A stretch of DNA of 64,000 bases from Hedera helix (Eukaryota > Streptophyta > Magnoliopsida > Apiales > Araliaceae), in NCBI GenBank assembly GCA_947179155.2, contig OX359286.1:9388501-9452500 (forward strand), in the 5' to 3' direction. Shown here piece by piece: positions 47,764 through 61,100 of the stretch. The position numbers were made by a program, and so were the translations under genes. The notes below the pieces were generated by a model that made no database searches, was not told the origin of the DNA, and worked only from the letters and a program-made list of their open reading frames with translations. Each line of letters begins with the position of its first letter. The stretch's first letter is position 1.

Positions 47764-48914
47764 ATTGTAGTTATATATTATCAAAGGTAGATAATATTTT
47801 GAGATATTTGATACATTATTAAATGTCCAAATCATTAAGTTGCGTAAAGAAGAAAGTTTAATTGAATTAAACCAAGGTAATAGTCCATTAGTGATTAAAT
47901 ATTAGACAACCTATAAAATATAGGTTGTATGAAGAACGCAAGGTATTGGTGAAAGATGGTTAAGCGTACCCGATATGTCCAACTAGGTTTGGGCTAGGGG
48001 TTTTGTCCGGAACTTAAGGGTTCGTTTGTCGGACATCTTAAGAGTTAATAATTTAAAGTTAGATTCTTATATAAAGGCTAAGTAATAGTCATTATATCTA
48101 ATGATTATTTCAATTTCCTATATAAATTGTAGGTTGAACGCAAGACGCAAATAAGCGTAACTGGTAGAAGCGAACCAGACAAGTTTTTCAGATATTGTTG
48201 CTATGTGTATAATTGTTGTGTGTGCACTTGAAGCCTGTGAGAATTTGAATTAAATATGTTTCTGTGAAATCATATGATGTGTGTTGATTCTATATGTTAT
48301 AAAGCCTGAATTAATTGAATAAGTTGAACTGTATGCCATGTATTCATTTCAATGCATGATCAGTATGTTGCATGAATAAATGCAAAGCATGAGAAGTATG
48401 ATGCATTCATATAATGTAATGCATGAAGTATGAGAAGAATGTATAAACATAAACTATGTGTTATGTGCTATCTGTTAGACTTGTTGAGTCGTCGTGCTCA
48501 CTCTTGCCTAAACCAACATTTTCAGATAAGGCTAGTTACCTGAAGTTCTCAATAAAGAACAAGGAACAGGAAAACAAATTACTTCCATTGAAGATCTAAA
48601 TATCTATTATAGATATCAGTCCGAATTGGACAGGTAAATAATTGTGTAACATAAGATTTAGTTGGTACGTTATATGAGTGTTAAATACTCAAGTTGATTG
48701 TAATAGAATGTCGTATCAGGTATGATATTAAGACATACTAGGAATGTATAAAGATTTCGATTCTGGAATGGAAAGAGATGTTGTAAAATTGTAAATAAAT
48801 GGTTATTTATCAATTATAATATTGTTGTAATTCATGAACAATAAAGAAAAGTAGTACTAGTGTTAAACCGGATCCGAGGTTCGAGGGACCCGAATTCGGG
48901 GTCGTCACATTATT

Positions 48915-51900
48915 TGTAATATCCCAGATATTTCCAAGATTTTAAATAATATCTTAATTGATTTTATTAAAGGTTAAGGTTTAAAACCTAAAATATGAGA
49001 AATAAGATGTGTAGAAAATGGGTAAACATTTTTTTAACATAATTTATTTGTTAGAAATTAAATGTGAGAATATTGTAATGATGCATATAGAGAATTTATT
49101 AAAGAAATAAATTCAATTGAGAAGTGAAGACGGTTATAAGGATATATATACATAGTTATATATTCCTAGAGTTGTGTTTGTTAGCCAAACAAGAAGATGA
49201 GTAAATTAATACTCAATAAAACTAATAAATAAATTAGTTTAAATATGAAGTAAGAATGAAAGTCATGAAATATAATTAATTATGTTAATTATATTAGTTA
49301 TGAGTTAAAGTTATATAAAAACTAGAAAGTTTGTCTAGAACGACAATATTAAGAAGTTAATTGATTAAGTAATTAACTTGATTATTAAGTTGTGGTATAG
49401 AGTTCAAGTAATTTAATTACTACTAGTGGACTAGCCCAAAAGGATTATAGATGTTAGCCCAATATGAATATATTGGTATGAAGTGGGTAATTAAATAATA
49501 AGCCCAAATGATATGTTGATTAATAGTCCAAGAGGTAATTAATATAAGTCCAATTAAATTAATTACCTAGCCCAAGTTATAAAGATGTGTGAGTTATGTT
49601 GGGTAGCCCAAATAATTAAATAAAGGAGCCCAATGCAAAATAAACTAGTAGCCCAAATATTGAGTCCAAATTTAAAAGTCAAATGTTGGTTAATATGTTG
49701 GGAAATTTCAAGTATTGATTGAGTGTAGAGAATTAACTAGTGTAGGGTTAATTGAATAACCCTAGTTGGTAGACATGAGAGAGCATTAACCAAACATTGG
49801 TTAATTGCTAGAGGAAGGAAGGTGGTGTTGAGAATTAACAATGGATGAGTTAATTATGTAACCCAAGGTGGTAGAATAATTTAATGCAAGTCTTATTGGA
49901 TTATATTATAAGTCCAAATGAGGTGTTAAGCTAAGTTAAATAAATTAACCTAGTAGTTCATATAATTAAATAAACCTTGATCCATATAATAATTAATCAA
50001 GCCCAATGCTTGTTTTAATTAAATGTAACATAGGGTATTTAATATTAGCCCAATGTAATAATTAAATTGAGCCCAACTAATTAAATTGATGAGCCCAACA
50101 TATTAAATCCTAGAGTCCAATGTGGAGCCCAAATGGTAGTCAAAATTGGTCAACAATTGATCATATATGTATATATATATATAGATGTATATATGTATAT
50201 TAAATGAAGAAAAAATAAAGCAAAAATGGAGAATAAAAGACCATTTTGCTGAGATTTTTAGGGGCCCCACATGGGTAGCTTGTTTCTTTCATGTTGCTTA
50301 AATCACACACTTGGTGTTGGTGGTTCAACCACCCTAGTCATTCACCATGTCAATCAACCAATCAATCCATCAAATAGTAATCCCAATTAACCTCTAATTT
50401 GACCAATGCTAGTTGATTAGTGGATGTTGATGATGATTAAATGAGTGCTATATATAGAGTATTGCACCAATGGTTTGTGTTGGTTAGTTCATTTGTAAGC
50501 ATTTCTAAAGAGAAAAAGTGAGAGCATTCCAAGAGAGAAATAGAGAGAACACTTGTGAGTTGAAGGAAAGTGCTAGAGAAGAAGCTTAGTAGTTGTCACA
50601 TAGCTTCATAACATACTTGGGAAGGAGAAGAAGAAGAACACACAAGTCCTTAAGGTTAAAAAGTACTCTAAACCTTCCTAAGTTCATTTTTGTAATCTAT
50701 ATAAGTTTTAAACGGTTAAAATATAGTTTTAACCGATCAAAAGTTATTTTGATACTCTAGAAGTCTTAAGCTATGTTATATTGGTAGAATCATGGTTTGA
50801 TATAGTTAGATCATGTTTTGGTATGAGCGGTATGCATAAAAATGCAAGAAAACGCTATATAAAGCTTTACCGGTAAAACCCTAAGTAACTATGTGCTATA
50901 TTTTGTGTCATTTAGAAATGTACAAGTTAAATACTTGATTTATATGGCTAGAAAGTTTTATGAGTGAGTTATAAAGCCAACAAAACTTGAATCTCACAAA
51001 AAGATGAAAAAAACAAAGAAGTTATGGCTTTTATAGCAAAGCATATTGATTTTTAAACCCTAGGTTGTCATTTTTAAACCCTAGGTTGTCATTATAGCAA
51101 AGCATATTTGGAATTTGGATGTGTGATCTAAAGAGAAGTTGTAGAGGAATACGGTACGGACGCGTGAGCGCTTGAATCACTCAAAACGGATAAATAATGA
51201 AGAAGTTATGGCTGTCGGAGCGTCGGAAGGTCGGACAGTCCAAGTTTAGGGTTTTGTTTCTGTTTTGGGCGCCGCCGGCGCTAGGATATGCCTATGTTTT
51301 AAAAAGTCCAAATTTTGATATTTTAAAGTTTTATCAAGTCGGAACTCCGGTTTAACTTGTCGGTTAATGAAAAGTCTAAACAAAACGCCGTTAGAGACTT
51401 AAAACCTAAGATAAACTTGTAAAATGAACGTGTTTGAATATTAAACCAATATATATAAAGTCTATTAGTGACTCATTGGTAGTTAAATGTATAAAATAAA
51501 GACTATGGTTAACATTATTAAAAAGTTAACTATTTGTATGGTTTAAAGAGTATTAAAATATGGTTAAAGGATTAAATATGTAAGTAACTAAAATATTATT
51601 AAATGGTTAATAACATTAGTATATGATTAAAATATTATTAAATGGTTAATAATATTAATAAGTGATTAAAATATTATTAAATGATTAATAATATTAATAA
51701 GTGATTAAAATATTATTAAATGGTTAATAATATTAATAAGAGATTAAAATATTATTAAATGGTTAATAATATTAATAAGTGATTAAAATATTATTAAATG
51801 GTTAATAATATTAATAAGTGATTAAAATATTATTAAATGATTAATAATATTAAGGAGTGATTAAAATATTATTAAATGGTTAATAATATTAATAAGTGAT

Positions 51901-53109
51901 TAAAATATTATTAAATGGTTAATAATATTTGAAGGTAGTTGTATATTATCAAAGGTAGATAATATTTTGAAATATTTGACACATTATTAAATGTCTGAAT
52001 CATTAAGTTATGTAAAAGAATAAACTCTAATTGAATTAAACCGATGTAAATAGTCAATTTGTGACTAATTTAGACAACTTATTGAAAGGGGGTCGTACGA
52101 AGCATGTATAGTGAATGCGTAAGTTGGTTAAGTGTACCCGACATGTCCAACTAGATTTGGGCTAGGGTTTTTGTCCGAAACGTATAGGTTTATTTGTCGG
52201 ACAACTAAAGAGTTAATACTTTGAAGTTAAGGTCTTAAGTTAAGACTAAGTAATAGTCATTATATCTAATGATTATGTCAATTTCTTATATAAATTGTAG
52301 GTTGAACGAGAGACGCAAATAAGCGTAACTGGTAGAAGCAAACCAGACAAGTTTTTCAGAACGTGTTGTATTATGTGCATGAATTATAAGTTTGTTATTA
52401 AACTGAGATGTGCTCATACGTGGTTATGTGCAAAGATGTTTTAATGTGCCTTTGTGCAATAAGTTGATTTGAACTGTTGATATGTGGTAGTTGATTTAAG
52501 ACAATTGTTCTGCATTAAACTATATGTCATGATAGAGGTTAGACATGAATCATAGATTAAATGCGAGACATGATATGCATGAGCAGTAGGTCATAAACTG
52601 AAATGCATGAAAAACATGATGTTAGTATGAATTGCAAATTTTATGTGAAGCATGTAATGTGTTATGTGTAGCTGTTAGACTTGCTGAGCCTCGTGCTCAC
52701 TCTTGCCTAAACCAACATTTTCAAATAAGGCTAGTTACCTGAAGTTCTCGATAAAGAACAAGGAACAGAAAAACATATTACTTCCATTGAAGATCTAAAT
52801 ATCTATTGTAGATATCAATCCGAATTGGACAGGTAAATGATTGTGTAGCATAAGACTTAGTTGGTATGTTATATGAGTATTAAATACTCAAATTGATTGT
52901 AATAGAATGTCGTATCATGTATGATATTGAGACATACTAGGAATGTATAAAGATTTCGATTCTGGAATAGAAAGAGATGTTGTAAAATTGTAAATAATTG
53001 ATTATTTAGCAATTATAATATTGTTATAATTCATGAACAATAAGGAAAAGGTTGTACTCGTGTTGAACCGGATCCGAGGTTAAAGTAACCCGGATTTTGG
53101 GTCGTCACA
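48915..53109 (+). mobile_element. LTR-2 (4195 bp), solo LTR with TTATT target duplication
   Basis: It starts TGTAATATCCCAGATATTTC and ends TTGGGTCGTCACA. TTATT flanks both sides (48910-48914, 53110-53114), with no internal sequence, primer site or polypurine tract next to it. It therefore arose by LTR-LTR recombination. It is clearly related to LTR-1 but diverged in U3 (about 49480-49720) and in the GC-rich segment, so it is a separate insertion. TATA box CTATATATAGAG lies at 50449-50460. Confidence 0.9.
51583..51930 (+). repeat. 39-bp hairpin minisatellite in LTR-2 (9 units)
   Basis: The unit and copy number match LTR-1, with loops ATGG or ATGA. The stem is intact in nearly all units. Confidence 0.92.
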
Positions 53110-55725
53110 TTATTAACCATTTAATAATATTCTATTCTCATAGTAATATTATTAACCATTTAATAATATTTTACTCATTCATTAATATTATTAACCATTT
53201 AATAATATTTTAATCCTTTATTAATATTATTAATCATTTAATAATATTTTATTAACTTACTAATATTATTAACCATTTAATAATATTTCAATCCTTTATT
53301 AATATTATTACTCATTTAATAGTATTTATTAACTTACTAATATTATTAACCATTTAATAATATTTTATTCATTATCTAATATTATTAATTGTTTAATAAT
53401 ATTTTATTAAGTATCTAATATTATTAATCATTTAATAATATTTAATTTCTTTAACTAAAATTATTAATCCTTTTAATAATATTTTATTTAATATTATTAA
53501 TTCTTTAATAATATTTTACTCACTTTATAATATTATTATACATTTAATAATATTTTAATAATTTTCTAATATTATTATATTAATAATAATATTTTATTAA
53601 TTTAATTATATTATTAAACCTTTAATAATATTTAACTCTTTTTATTTATTAAATCACTTATATTTAATTTAAAAATATATTTATTAAGTCCAAAAATAAT
53701 AAAATAATTTTTGGGACATTTTCCATTTTCGGATCCGTACGGACCCTACCCGACCCGTTCCGGCCCGGTCCGACCCGACCCGGTTCGATTTTTATTTTTT
53801 CCTGGAACAGTGCACTGCGCCACGGCGCAGTGATTAGACTGCAAGACGGCGCCCTGGCGCTGTCCGGTAGAATGTTATCCAAATTTTTGATTTTTTTGAC
53901 AGTTTTGATACCATTTGATCAAACCTTGATTAAATAAAATCTACACATCCAAATGACACAAAATCAGTGTTGATGTGTTCCTAACTTCTTGTTTTACAAT
54001 ATTCCATGGTTCGATTGTCTTTTTGAAAACGTTTTACACGAAAATTACGGATCGAACCATCTAGGGTCTAAAAACGACATGCTTTCCAATAAAAGCTATA
54101 ACTTCTTTGTTATTCAATATTTTTGAAAAGTTCCAAAAGGGTTTTTCTTTAAAACTCATAGATCTAGCTTTCTAGACTCTTAGATCACAAAAATAACTTT
54201 TACATCTTAAATCATAAATCATCAACCTAGAAATTTAACTAGGGCTTTAAAACCAAGCATGTTCATACTACAATTTCTTTCATCATTTTCCATACCAAAC
54301 ATGTTAGAACACACATCTAGCATATTTAACCATATATATTCATACATATTCAAGATCTAACATCACATGGGTTTTTATTTCTTACATATCAAACTAACTA
54401 ACAAGTTAAGGTTCAAATAAACTTTTAAACCTTTAATGAAGATATTCTTCTTGGAAATGGTTCTAGTTCTTCTTTGATATTCTTGTATGGACCAAAAATC
54501 ACCCACACTTAATAACACTCAAGGTGTTTGCTCTCTAGAACTCTCAAAATTGCTCTAGCTTCTCTCTACAACCTCCTCTCTCTAAATTTTGGTGAATGGA
54601 GCAAATGAACCAACATTTTTCACAAGTGTTGGTCATTTCTATTTATAGAACTCTAGGATTTTACCATTAGTTATACTAATCAACTAACATTGGTTGATTA
54701 AGGCTCTAATCTTGCTTACTATGCATGGAATGACTACTTGATAGACTTTTTTGATTGACCCATTGATTGACTAGGGTGGTTGGGGAGTTGTTGGACCAAA
54801 ATACACTCAAAATTCATCCAACAAGTTAGCTTCACATCCACGTGGGCCCCAAAATTCGGGATTTAGCATTTTATTTCACCAATTTGGTTTTATTTTTAAG
54901 TCCTATATAATTATATAAGTATCCATATATATATATATATATATACACCAATATATGTATACATATTCACCTATACAAACTTATTGGGCTCCACTTTGGA
55001 TCTTAGAATTGAATTCTATTGGGCTCATTCAATTAAATTGTTTGGGCTCAACTTATATCACACATTGGGCTAGCATTTATATAACTATGCTACATTTAAT
55101 TAAAATAAGCATTGAGCTTATTTAATAAATTACATGGACTAGTAATTAAATTAATTACATAGGCTACTAGGTATACTTAATATGACCTAATTTAACAACT
55201 CATTTGGATTTGAAATATAATCCAATTAGATTTGCTATTTATAAGTCCATTAGACTCCTTAATTAAATTAGCTTACATAACACTATCACTTACAAATTCT
55301 TGGGTTTGTTTTCGTAAAACCCTAACACATTTTAATACAAGTACTTTGACTTGATTAAATTAATTCATTCACTAACCCTTATCATCAAATTGGGTTTATA
55401 ATATAGTTAACCGTACACAAACAATTAATCCCACGTTTAAATAATTCACTTGCTTCTTCTTTCTCATTAATCATACAAGTAATTAACGTGTTCACTATAA
55501 ATCTTCTTATTTGCCATACAAGACCAACATTCAAGCTTTGTGATTTTATCACATAAGCTTCTCTTGAAATCCTTTTCTCTTCTTTAGTTAATTAATTTAA
55601 TTAACTAATTTAATACATCTCATCATACAACTTATCACATACACACATACTTCATACCTCATATTTTCTTATGAATATAATTAAATAAAAAAAAATTTGG
55701 GTTCGTAATTTTCTCAGTTATTACA
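53110..55725 (-). mobile_element. LTR-B, 5' segment
   Basis: This continues LTR-B after the LTR-1/LTR-2 block. It opens inside the hairpin array (53110-53640, about a dozen units with loops CCAT or TCAT on the plus strand). GC-rich palindromes (53813-53860) and a minus-strand TATA box (TTCTATTTATAGAA, 54637-54650) follow, then many TGGGCT motifs. It ends CAGTTATTACA, the inverse of the LTR start TGTAATAACTG. No polypurine tract adjoins, which fits a solo LTR. Confidence 0.8.
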
Positions 55726-55730
55726 GGTCC

Positions 55731-56743
55731 AATCGACCATGAACATTGACAAGGAATTAATCATTTGAATAACCCTTTTATAATTCACTTTCTACTCGAG
55801 GGGATCAACCTCTTGTACACCATGTATATGTATACCATGAAACTCTGAACGTGTTAGGCAAATAACACTTATAATCCCCTATTTAGGGTTTGTTCTCTCA
55901 ATACAAGATTTTTTGCACCAACTACTGGTTTGGATAGTTTTTAAAAATATTAACTTTATATGTCTAGCTGGAACAAATGGCGTAGACTATTTCGAGAACA
56001 TTTCATGTAATGAAGAATTTTAAATAATTTACGGTTCAATAATAGAATAGTATTTCAAATGCACAAAGTGCGGATATCAATAATTTACATTTATGTGGAG
56101 TAATTAACAATACATTAAACCACTAACATGTTTAAAAATAAAAATTGAAGTTTGAGTTAGGAAACTTGCCTCAGTCGTAGACTACAACTTACACGACTTA
56201 AATTACTGTCCTTGAAAGACCTAGTATTAAATATGTTTATTTATCAATTAGTAACCCTCATAGGATTTCATATATCATTATCAAACAGACTACCACGTAA
56301 ACATATAATTCCCTATTCAGTAACACATAGCTTACACGACAATATTATCACACTTGGATAATATCTAAATTACCAGATTATATTATTGTAATATTAATAA
56401 TATTGAATTCCCTTACTAATGTTATTAATTAATTAATAACATCTTAATTGATCACTAATATTATTAATTCCTTAGAAATATTTAACAATGTATTATTATT
56501 ATTAATCATTTAATAATAACTTAATCAATTACTATTATTATTAATCATTTAATAATAATTTAATCACTTACTATTATTATTTACTATTATTATTAATCAT
56601 TTGATAATAATTTAATGTTTTAGTATTATTATTAATCATTTAATCATTTAAAATTATTATTAATCATTTAAAATTATTCTTAATTATTTAATAATAATTT
56701 AATTATTTAATAATATTATTAATAATTTAATAATAAATTAATA

Positions 56744-56788
<45 letters not shown>

Positions 56789-57838
56789 TAATTATTTAAT
56801 AATAATTTAATCATTTAACATTATTATTAATCATTTAATAATAATTTAATCATTTACTATTATTATTAATCATTTAATAATAATTTAACCACTTCCAAAT
56901 ATTTTAAATAATATTATTATTTAATAATATTTTAAATCATTTAGTAATATTTAAAATTTTAAACAATTTAAAAGTAAAATTTTTAATTATTTTATTAATT
57001 TCTTTATTCCTTTCCTTTATTTATTATTTAGCATTTAAATAATAAATAACTATTTTAATTCTTTCTTTCTTTTGGATTTATTTATTATTTAATACTAGTT
57101 AAATAACGAATAATTAGCTTTATGTATTATTTAATAAAATTAACTAATACATAATTAATTATGCTATTATCTTTATTTCTCTTAAGTCAGGTGTATTTAT
57201 CAAAAATACCTACTTGACTTATTATTTTTATATCTCTTGGATATCTTTATTATACTTTATTTTATAAACAAAATAATTTTCTAACCTTATTTACTATTTT
57301 AAATGGTTTGTTTCTGTCCAAAATGGCATCATTTATTAAATATTTAATTTTCATCAAAACATTCTGAAATGTCTACGGTAGCTTCCTTCTAATAGAGACT
57401 ACTTCCAATAAAAATTTCATAATTTTATGAGTTATACTTTTCAAGATATTTTCGTATTATGCTTTGAAAACTTAGAAAATTGTTGGATCATAACTTCCTC
57501 ATCCAAAGTCGGATGGAGCTCATTTTTGGACAGTAATTACTCTATACTATATAATATCATGTATAAAATGATCAGAATTTTTAGAGCAAGAAAAGTGGCC
57601 AAAACAACCCTCACAAAATTCTAGCAGTAGGTTTTTTAGATTTTTTGTTAGAAAAATCACCATAAATAGTTCGTTTAATATTTTTCAGTCATTCAATTTG
57701 AAAAATCTTCGTATCTTATAGAACTATACGACTTACGGAACGTGAACAGTAACTCCATGAACAGACTGTCCAGTTTAAGAGTTTTCTGGCGAAAATCGAT
57801 TTTATGTTTTGATCCACTTTTCCATCATCTTGGTGTGA
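55731..57838 (-). mobile_element. LTR-A, middle segment
   Basis: After the GGTCC target copy the sequence continues AATCGACCATGAACATTG, the exact continuation expected from the aligned LTR-B (CAAGACCATGAACA). It holds a diverged hairpin array (56380-56935) with a (TTA)n tract (about 56746-56787). It is cut at 57838 by the LTR-C insert; a related leader resumes near 62.9 kb. Confidence 0.7.
56380..56935 (-). repeat. Diverged hairpin array in LTR-A
   Basis: Units read ATTATTATTAA, TCAT, TTAATAATAAT. This is again an 11-bp stem and four-base loop, but the stem differs from LTR-1/-2/-B at paired positions. An uninterrupted TTA microsatellite has expanded within it. Confidence 0.8.
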
Positions 57839-58109
57839 TGTCGCAAGCACCCAAAAATAAAATCTTATATTGAAAAAATAGTAATGTAGTAGTGTAAGCA
57901 AGATTCGATCCCACAGAGAATGATTAATTTAATTTTATGTTTTTGTAAACAAAAGTTGGGGGGTTTTGTAATTAAAGAAATAATTTAAATAAAACTAATT
58001 AAAATAATTATGTAAGAAATAAATAAAAATAAAAAGCCTTGGTTTAAGTTAATATCTACCATCAAGAATTTACAACTGATCACTGATGCAAAAATAAATC
58101 AATTAATAT
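57839..58109 (-). mobile_element. LTR-C, left segment of an LTR-like insert
   Basis: It starts TGTCGCAAGCACCC and contains GATTCGATCCCACAGAGAAT, the same phrase as LTR-C' (36525), which marks the 3' part of Tat/Athila-like LTRs read on the minus strand. It is interrupted at 58109 by solo LTR-D and continues at 61509. Confidence 0.5.
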
Positions 58110-61100
58110 TGTAACGCCCCCGAAATTCGACCAATTTAATTACCTTAATTTTCCTTACGTCCAAATTTCGGTTCGTTAATAAATCTTTCGTCACCTAAAT
58201 TGATCCATTATTTAATTTCAAAATCATCAATAACCAAATTTTCGGTATAAATTTTTTTTTTCTCTCGATTCAATCGTTGTATTAAAATATTTGGATATTT
58301 CAAATCTTTACATTCTGGATCCTAGTCCCTGGATCGCAACCTTAACCTTTATCTTTCTCTTTCTGTAACCCGTATCATAAAGATCCACATTCAACATTTA
58401 ATGTCATTTATATTCATACAATATTCTTATGTCATAATTCATAGTCAGACATATAATAGTCTCTATCATAATATTCATATTGAACAATTACAGTTCACAA
58501 TTTAAACTATACTCGTCATATTCGGATCCAACTTATCTGTACATACAACATATCAATATAACTTTGACAAATTATCCACCTTGAATCATAATACAAACAT
58601 TTAATAATCACATTCATAACCTTTTAGGAAAATCCGTCTCTACAAAATCTGATATTCTTGAAATTCATTTCTTTCCTGCAAAAATATTATTTAAGCAAGT
58701 AATGAGCACAACGGCTCAGCAAGTTCAACAGTTTATGTGTCACATAGCACATACCTTAATATGCTTGGTGTGTGTCAAACATCATGTGCTTGTGCTTCTA
58801 CTTGAACAATATATCTCATTTATATTCATATCGTTGCACAAAGAACACATTGTAGTCATATTATTCACGTATCACATAGCACATAATTTGTATGCATTTA
58901 GAACAAGAATTACATATTATAACAGTCCAACATTTAACATAGAAGGGACTGAAAAACTTGCCTGGCGTCCAGTTATTTAAATTGATATCTCAAACCCTTA
59001 ACTCGATCAACCTATGATAATAAAATAATCAAATAATAATTATTTATCTCTTTATGATATTAATTTACTTAATTAATATCATCTCTAGGCCACTTATTAA
59101 TTTATATGGCCAACTATAATAACCTCATTCCTTAAAATATTAGCATAACTTGATATTTAATACCTTTACTACGGACAACCCAACTCATTGGATAAAATTT
59201 AGCATATTTGGTTGTCCGAAAAATTTATTGAATCATTTTCTAATCATTAAACTCATTAGATTAATATTTAAAATATTTAAATATTAATCTCCCATATTTA
59301 ATATTTTTACAAAAATATTGCATTTAATGCCCAAATGTCATTTCTATATTTTTACTATTTTTCTATAATTTTTAAACAATTTTTAAACATTTATTTCAAT
59401 TAAAACAAATTTCTGGGGGTAATTTAGTAATTTCCGCGCCCATAGGGACTCATTCGGTATTTCCGGAAAAGCCCAGGGGCATTTCCGTCATTTTGGCAAC
59501 GCTAGGGACAAATCCGGAATTTTCCGGAAAGTCCAGGGGCCATTATGTAATTTCAGCGCGTCAAGGGATATAACTGGAATAAGCTGAAAAGGCCGGGGGC
59601 ACAATTGTAATTCCGTCGCGTGTGTCGGCCGCGCATAGCGCGCGGCCTCCCCAACCCCGACACCAAACGGCGTCGTTTCTCAGCCAGATTTTTGGCCTCC
59701 GCGCAATGCGCGGATTTCCTTCGGACGCGGCCCAAAAACGGCGTCGTTTCATCCCTGTCTCCGGCAAAATTTGGCCGCGCGCAATGCGCGGCCCTCCTTC
59801 TCTCCTTTCCAGCTTTCCGCGCAACAGCAGGTTAATTAATTTTAATTTTTTTTTTTTTTTTTTTTTCTAAATTACTTCCATTTCCACCATTTTTGCTCCC
59901 AATTTCTACCACATAATAATTCCAAAAATCACATAAATTCATAGATATATATCTATAAATTATTTAGAATAATTATACTAATTATTTATAATTTTTCCAC
60001 AACATTAATTTACCACTAAAAATACATAATAAATAATATAAATTAATATTTATACCTTCCAAACACTTGTAAACCTTCCTTTGAGGCTTCAACTATCTTC
60101 TTCTTCTTGGTCGGCTATGGTGGTACACGGGTGGCGGCATGGTGGTGTCGGATGGGGAAGAAATATAGCAAGAGAGAGTAATATTGTTTTATCTTCTTTT
60201 TGCTTTCTTTTATTTGCTTTTCTTTCTTCTCTTTTCTTTCCTTTATATATATAACTCACTTAACCAATTTGGATTACACCAAAACTTCCACCGCCTTTCT
60301 TACTTCTCGAAAATTCCAACGCCACAATTCATGCATAATCAATTAATTAATACATTACATAATTATTACGTGTAATAAATATTTTATATAATGTATATAA
60401 AATATTTATTTTAATTCATTAAAAATCATAATATGATTTATATATAATATTAATACCTTCTTCGGTATTTTATTTGACAAATTTTATACACGCATAACGT
60501 CATGCATGTAATTATATGAGGTAATTTATACCTCCAAAAATCATAAAATAATTTATATAACTTATAAAAATTATTTTTCATAATTTTTCACTTCGTTACC
60601 TGGACAACATGTTACATTAACATGTTCATATTTCTGAAATATTATCATTCATAAAAGTCATAATAATTTCATTATACATAACCATAATTTTTATTAAATT
60701 AAAACCTTCCTTTTTCTTATTTATTATTCCATTTCTTTAATATTTACAATAATTTCTTTATATATAAATTATATATAACTTAATATTATATAATTTATAT
60801 ATTCACATTCTCCTTTCTTAAAAATTTCTTAATTTCCTCCAACCTTATTCCATTTAATCACCTTATATAAATTACATAATTATTCTTATATAATTTATAT
60901 AATTATTATTTTCTTCATACTCTATTTTAATTTTCTTATATAAATTATATAATTTATTATTATATAATTTACATAATTACCTTTCCTTCTCACTTAATTT
61001 CTAAACTTCTTCCAAAATTCTTGATAAACTCTAAAATTAATAATTACAATTTTACTAACTTCCTCATTAGCTTTTCATAAATTCTTGGATTAATTTAATT

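Larger units (their letters stand above)
44708..48909 (+). mobile_element. LTR-1 (4202 bp), 3' LTR
   Basis: It starts TGTAATATCCCAGATATTTT after the polypurine tract and ends GGGGTCGTCACA. In order it has about nine AGCCCAA (inverse TGGGCT) motifs at 45229-45795, a TATA box (TTTATAAATAG, 46112-46122), a conserved 9-bp-stem hairpin (46376-46398), GC-rich hairpins (46930-46979), and the 39-bp hairpin array (47412-47763). TTATT follows directly. It was the 3' LTR of a copy whose left part is gone. Confidence 0.88.

Noticed and set aside
56740..56790. CRISPR-like regularity of the A/T arrays
   Set aside because: The units lie inside plant LTRs, have no unique spacers and are tandem or microsatellite repeats.
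59553..59870. Four overlapping Arg/Ala-rich frames on both strands
   Set aside because: They arise from the GC-rich palindrome cassette; similar frames in several phases show that composition, not coding, explains them.
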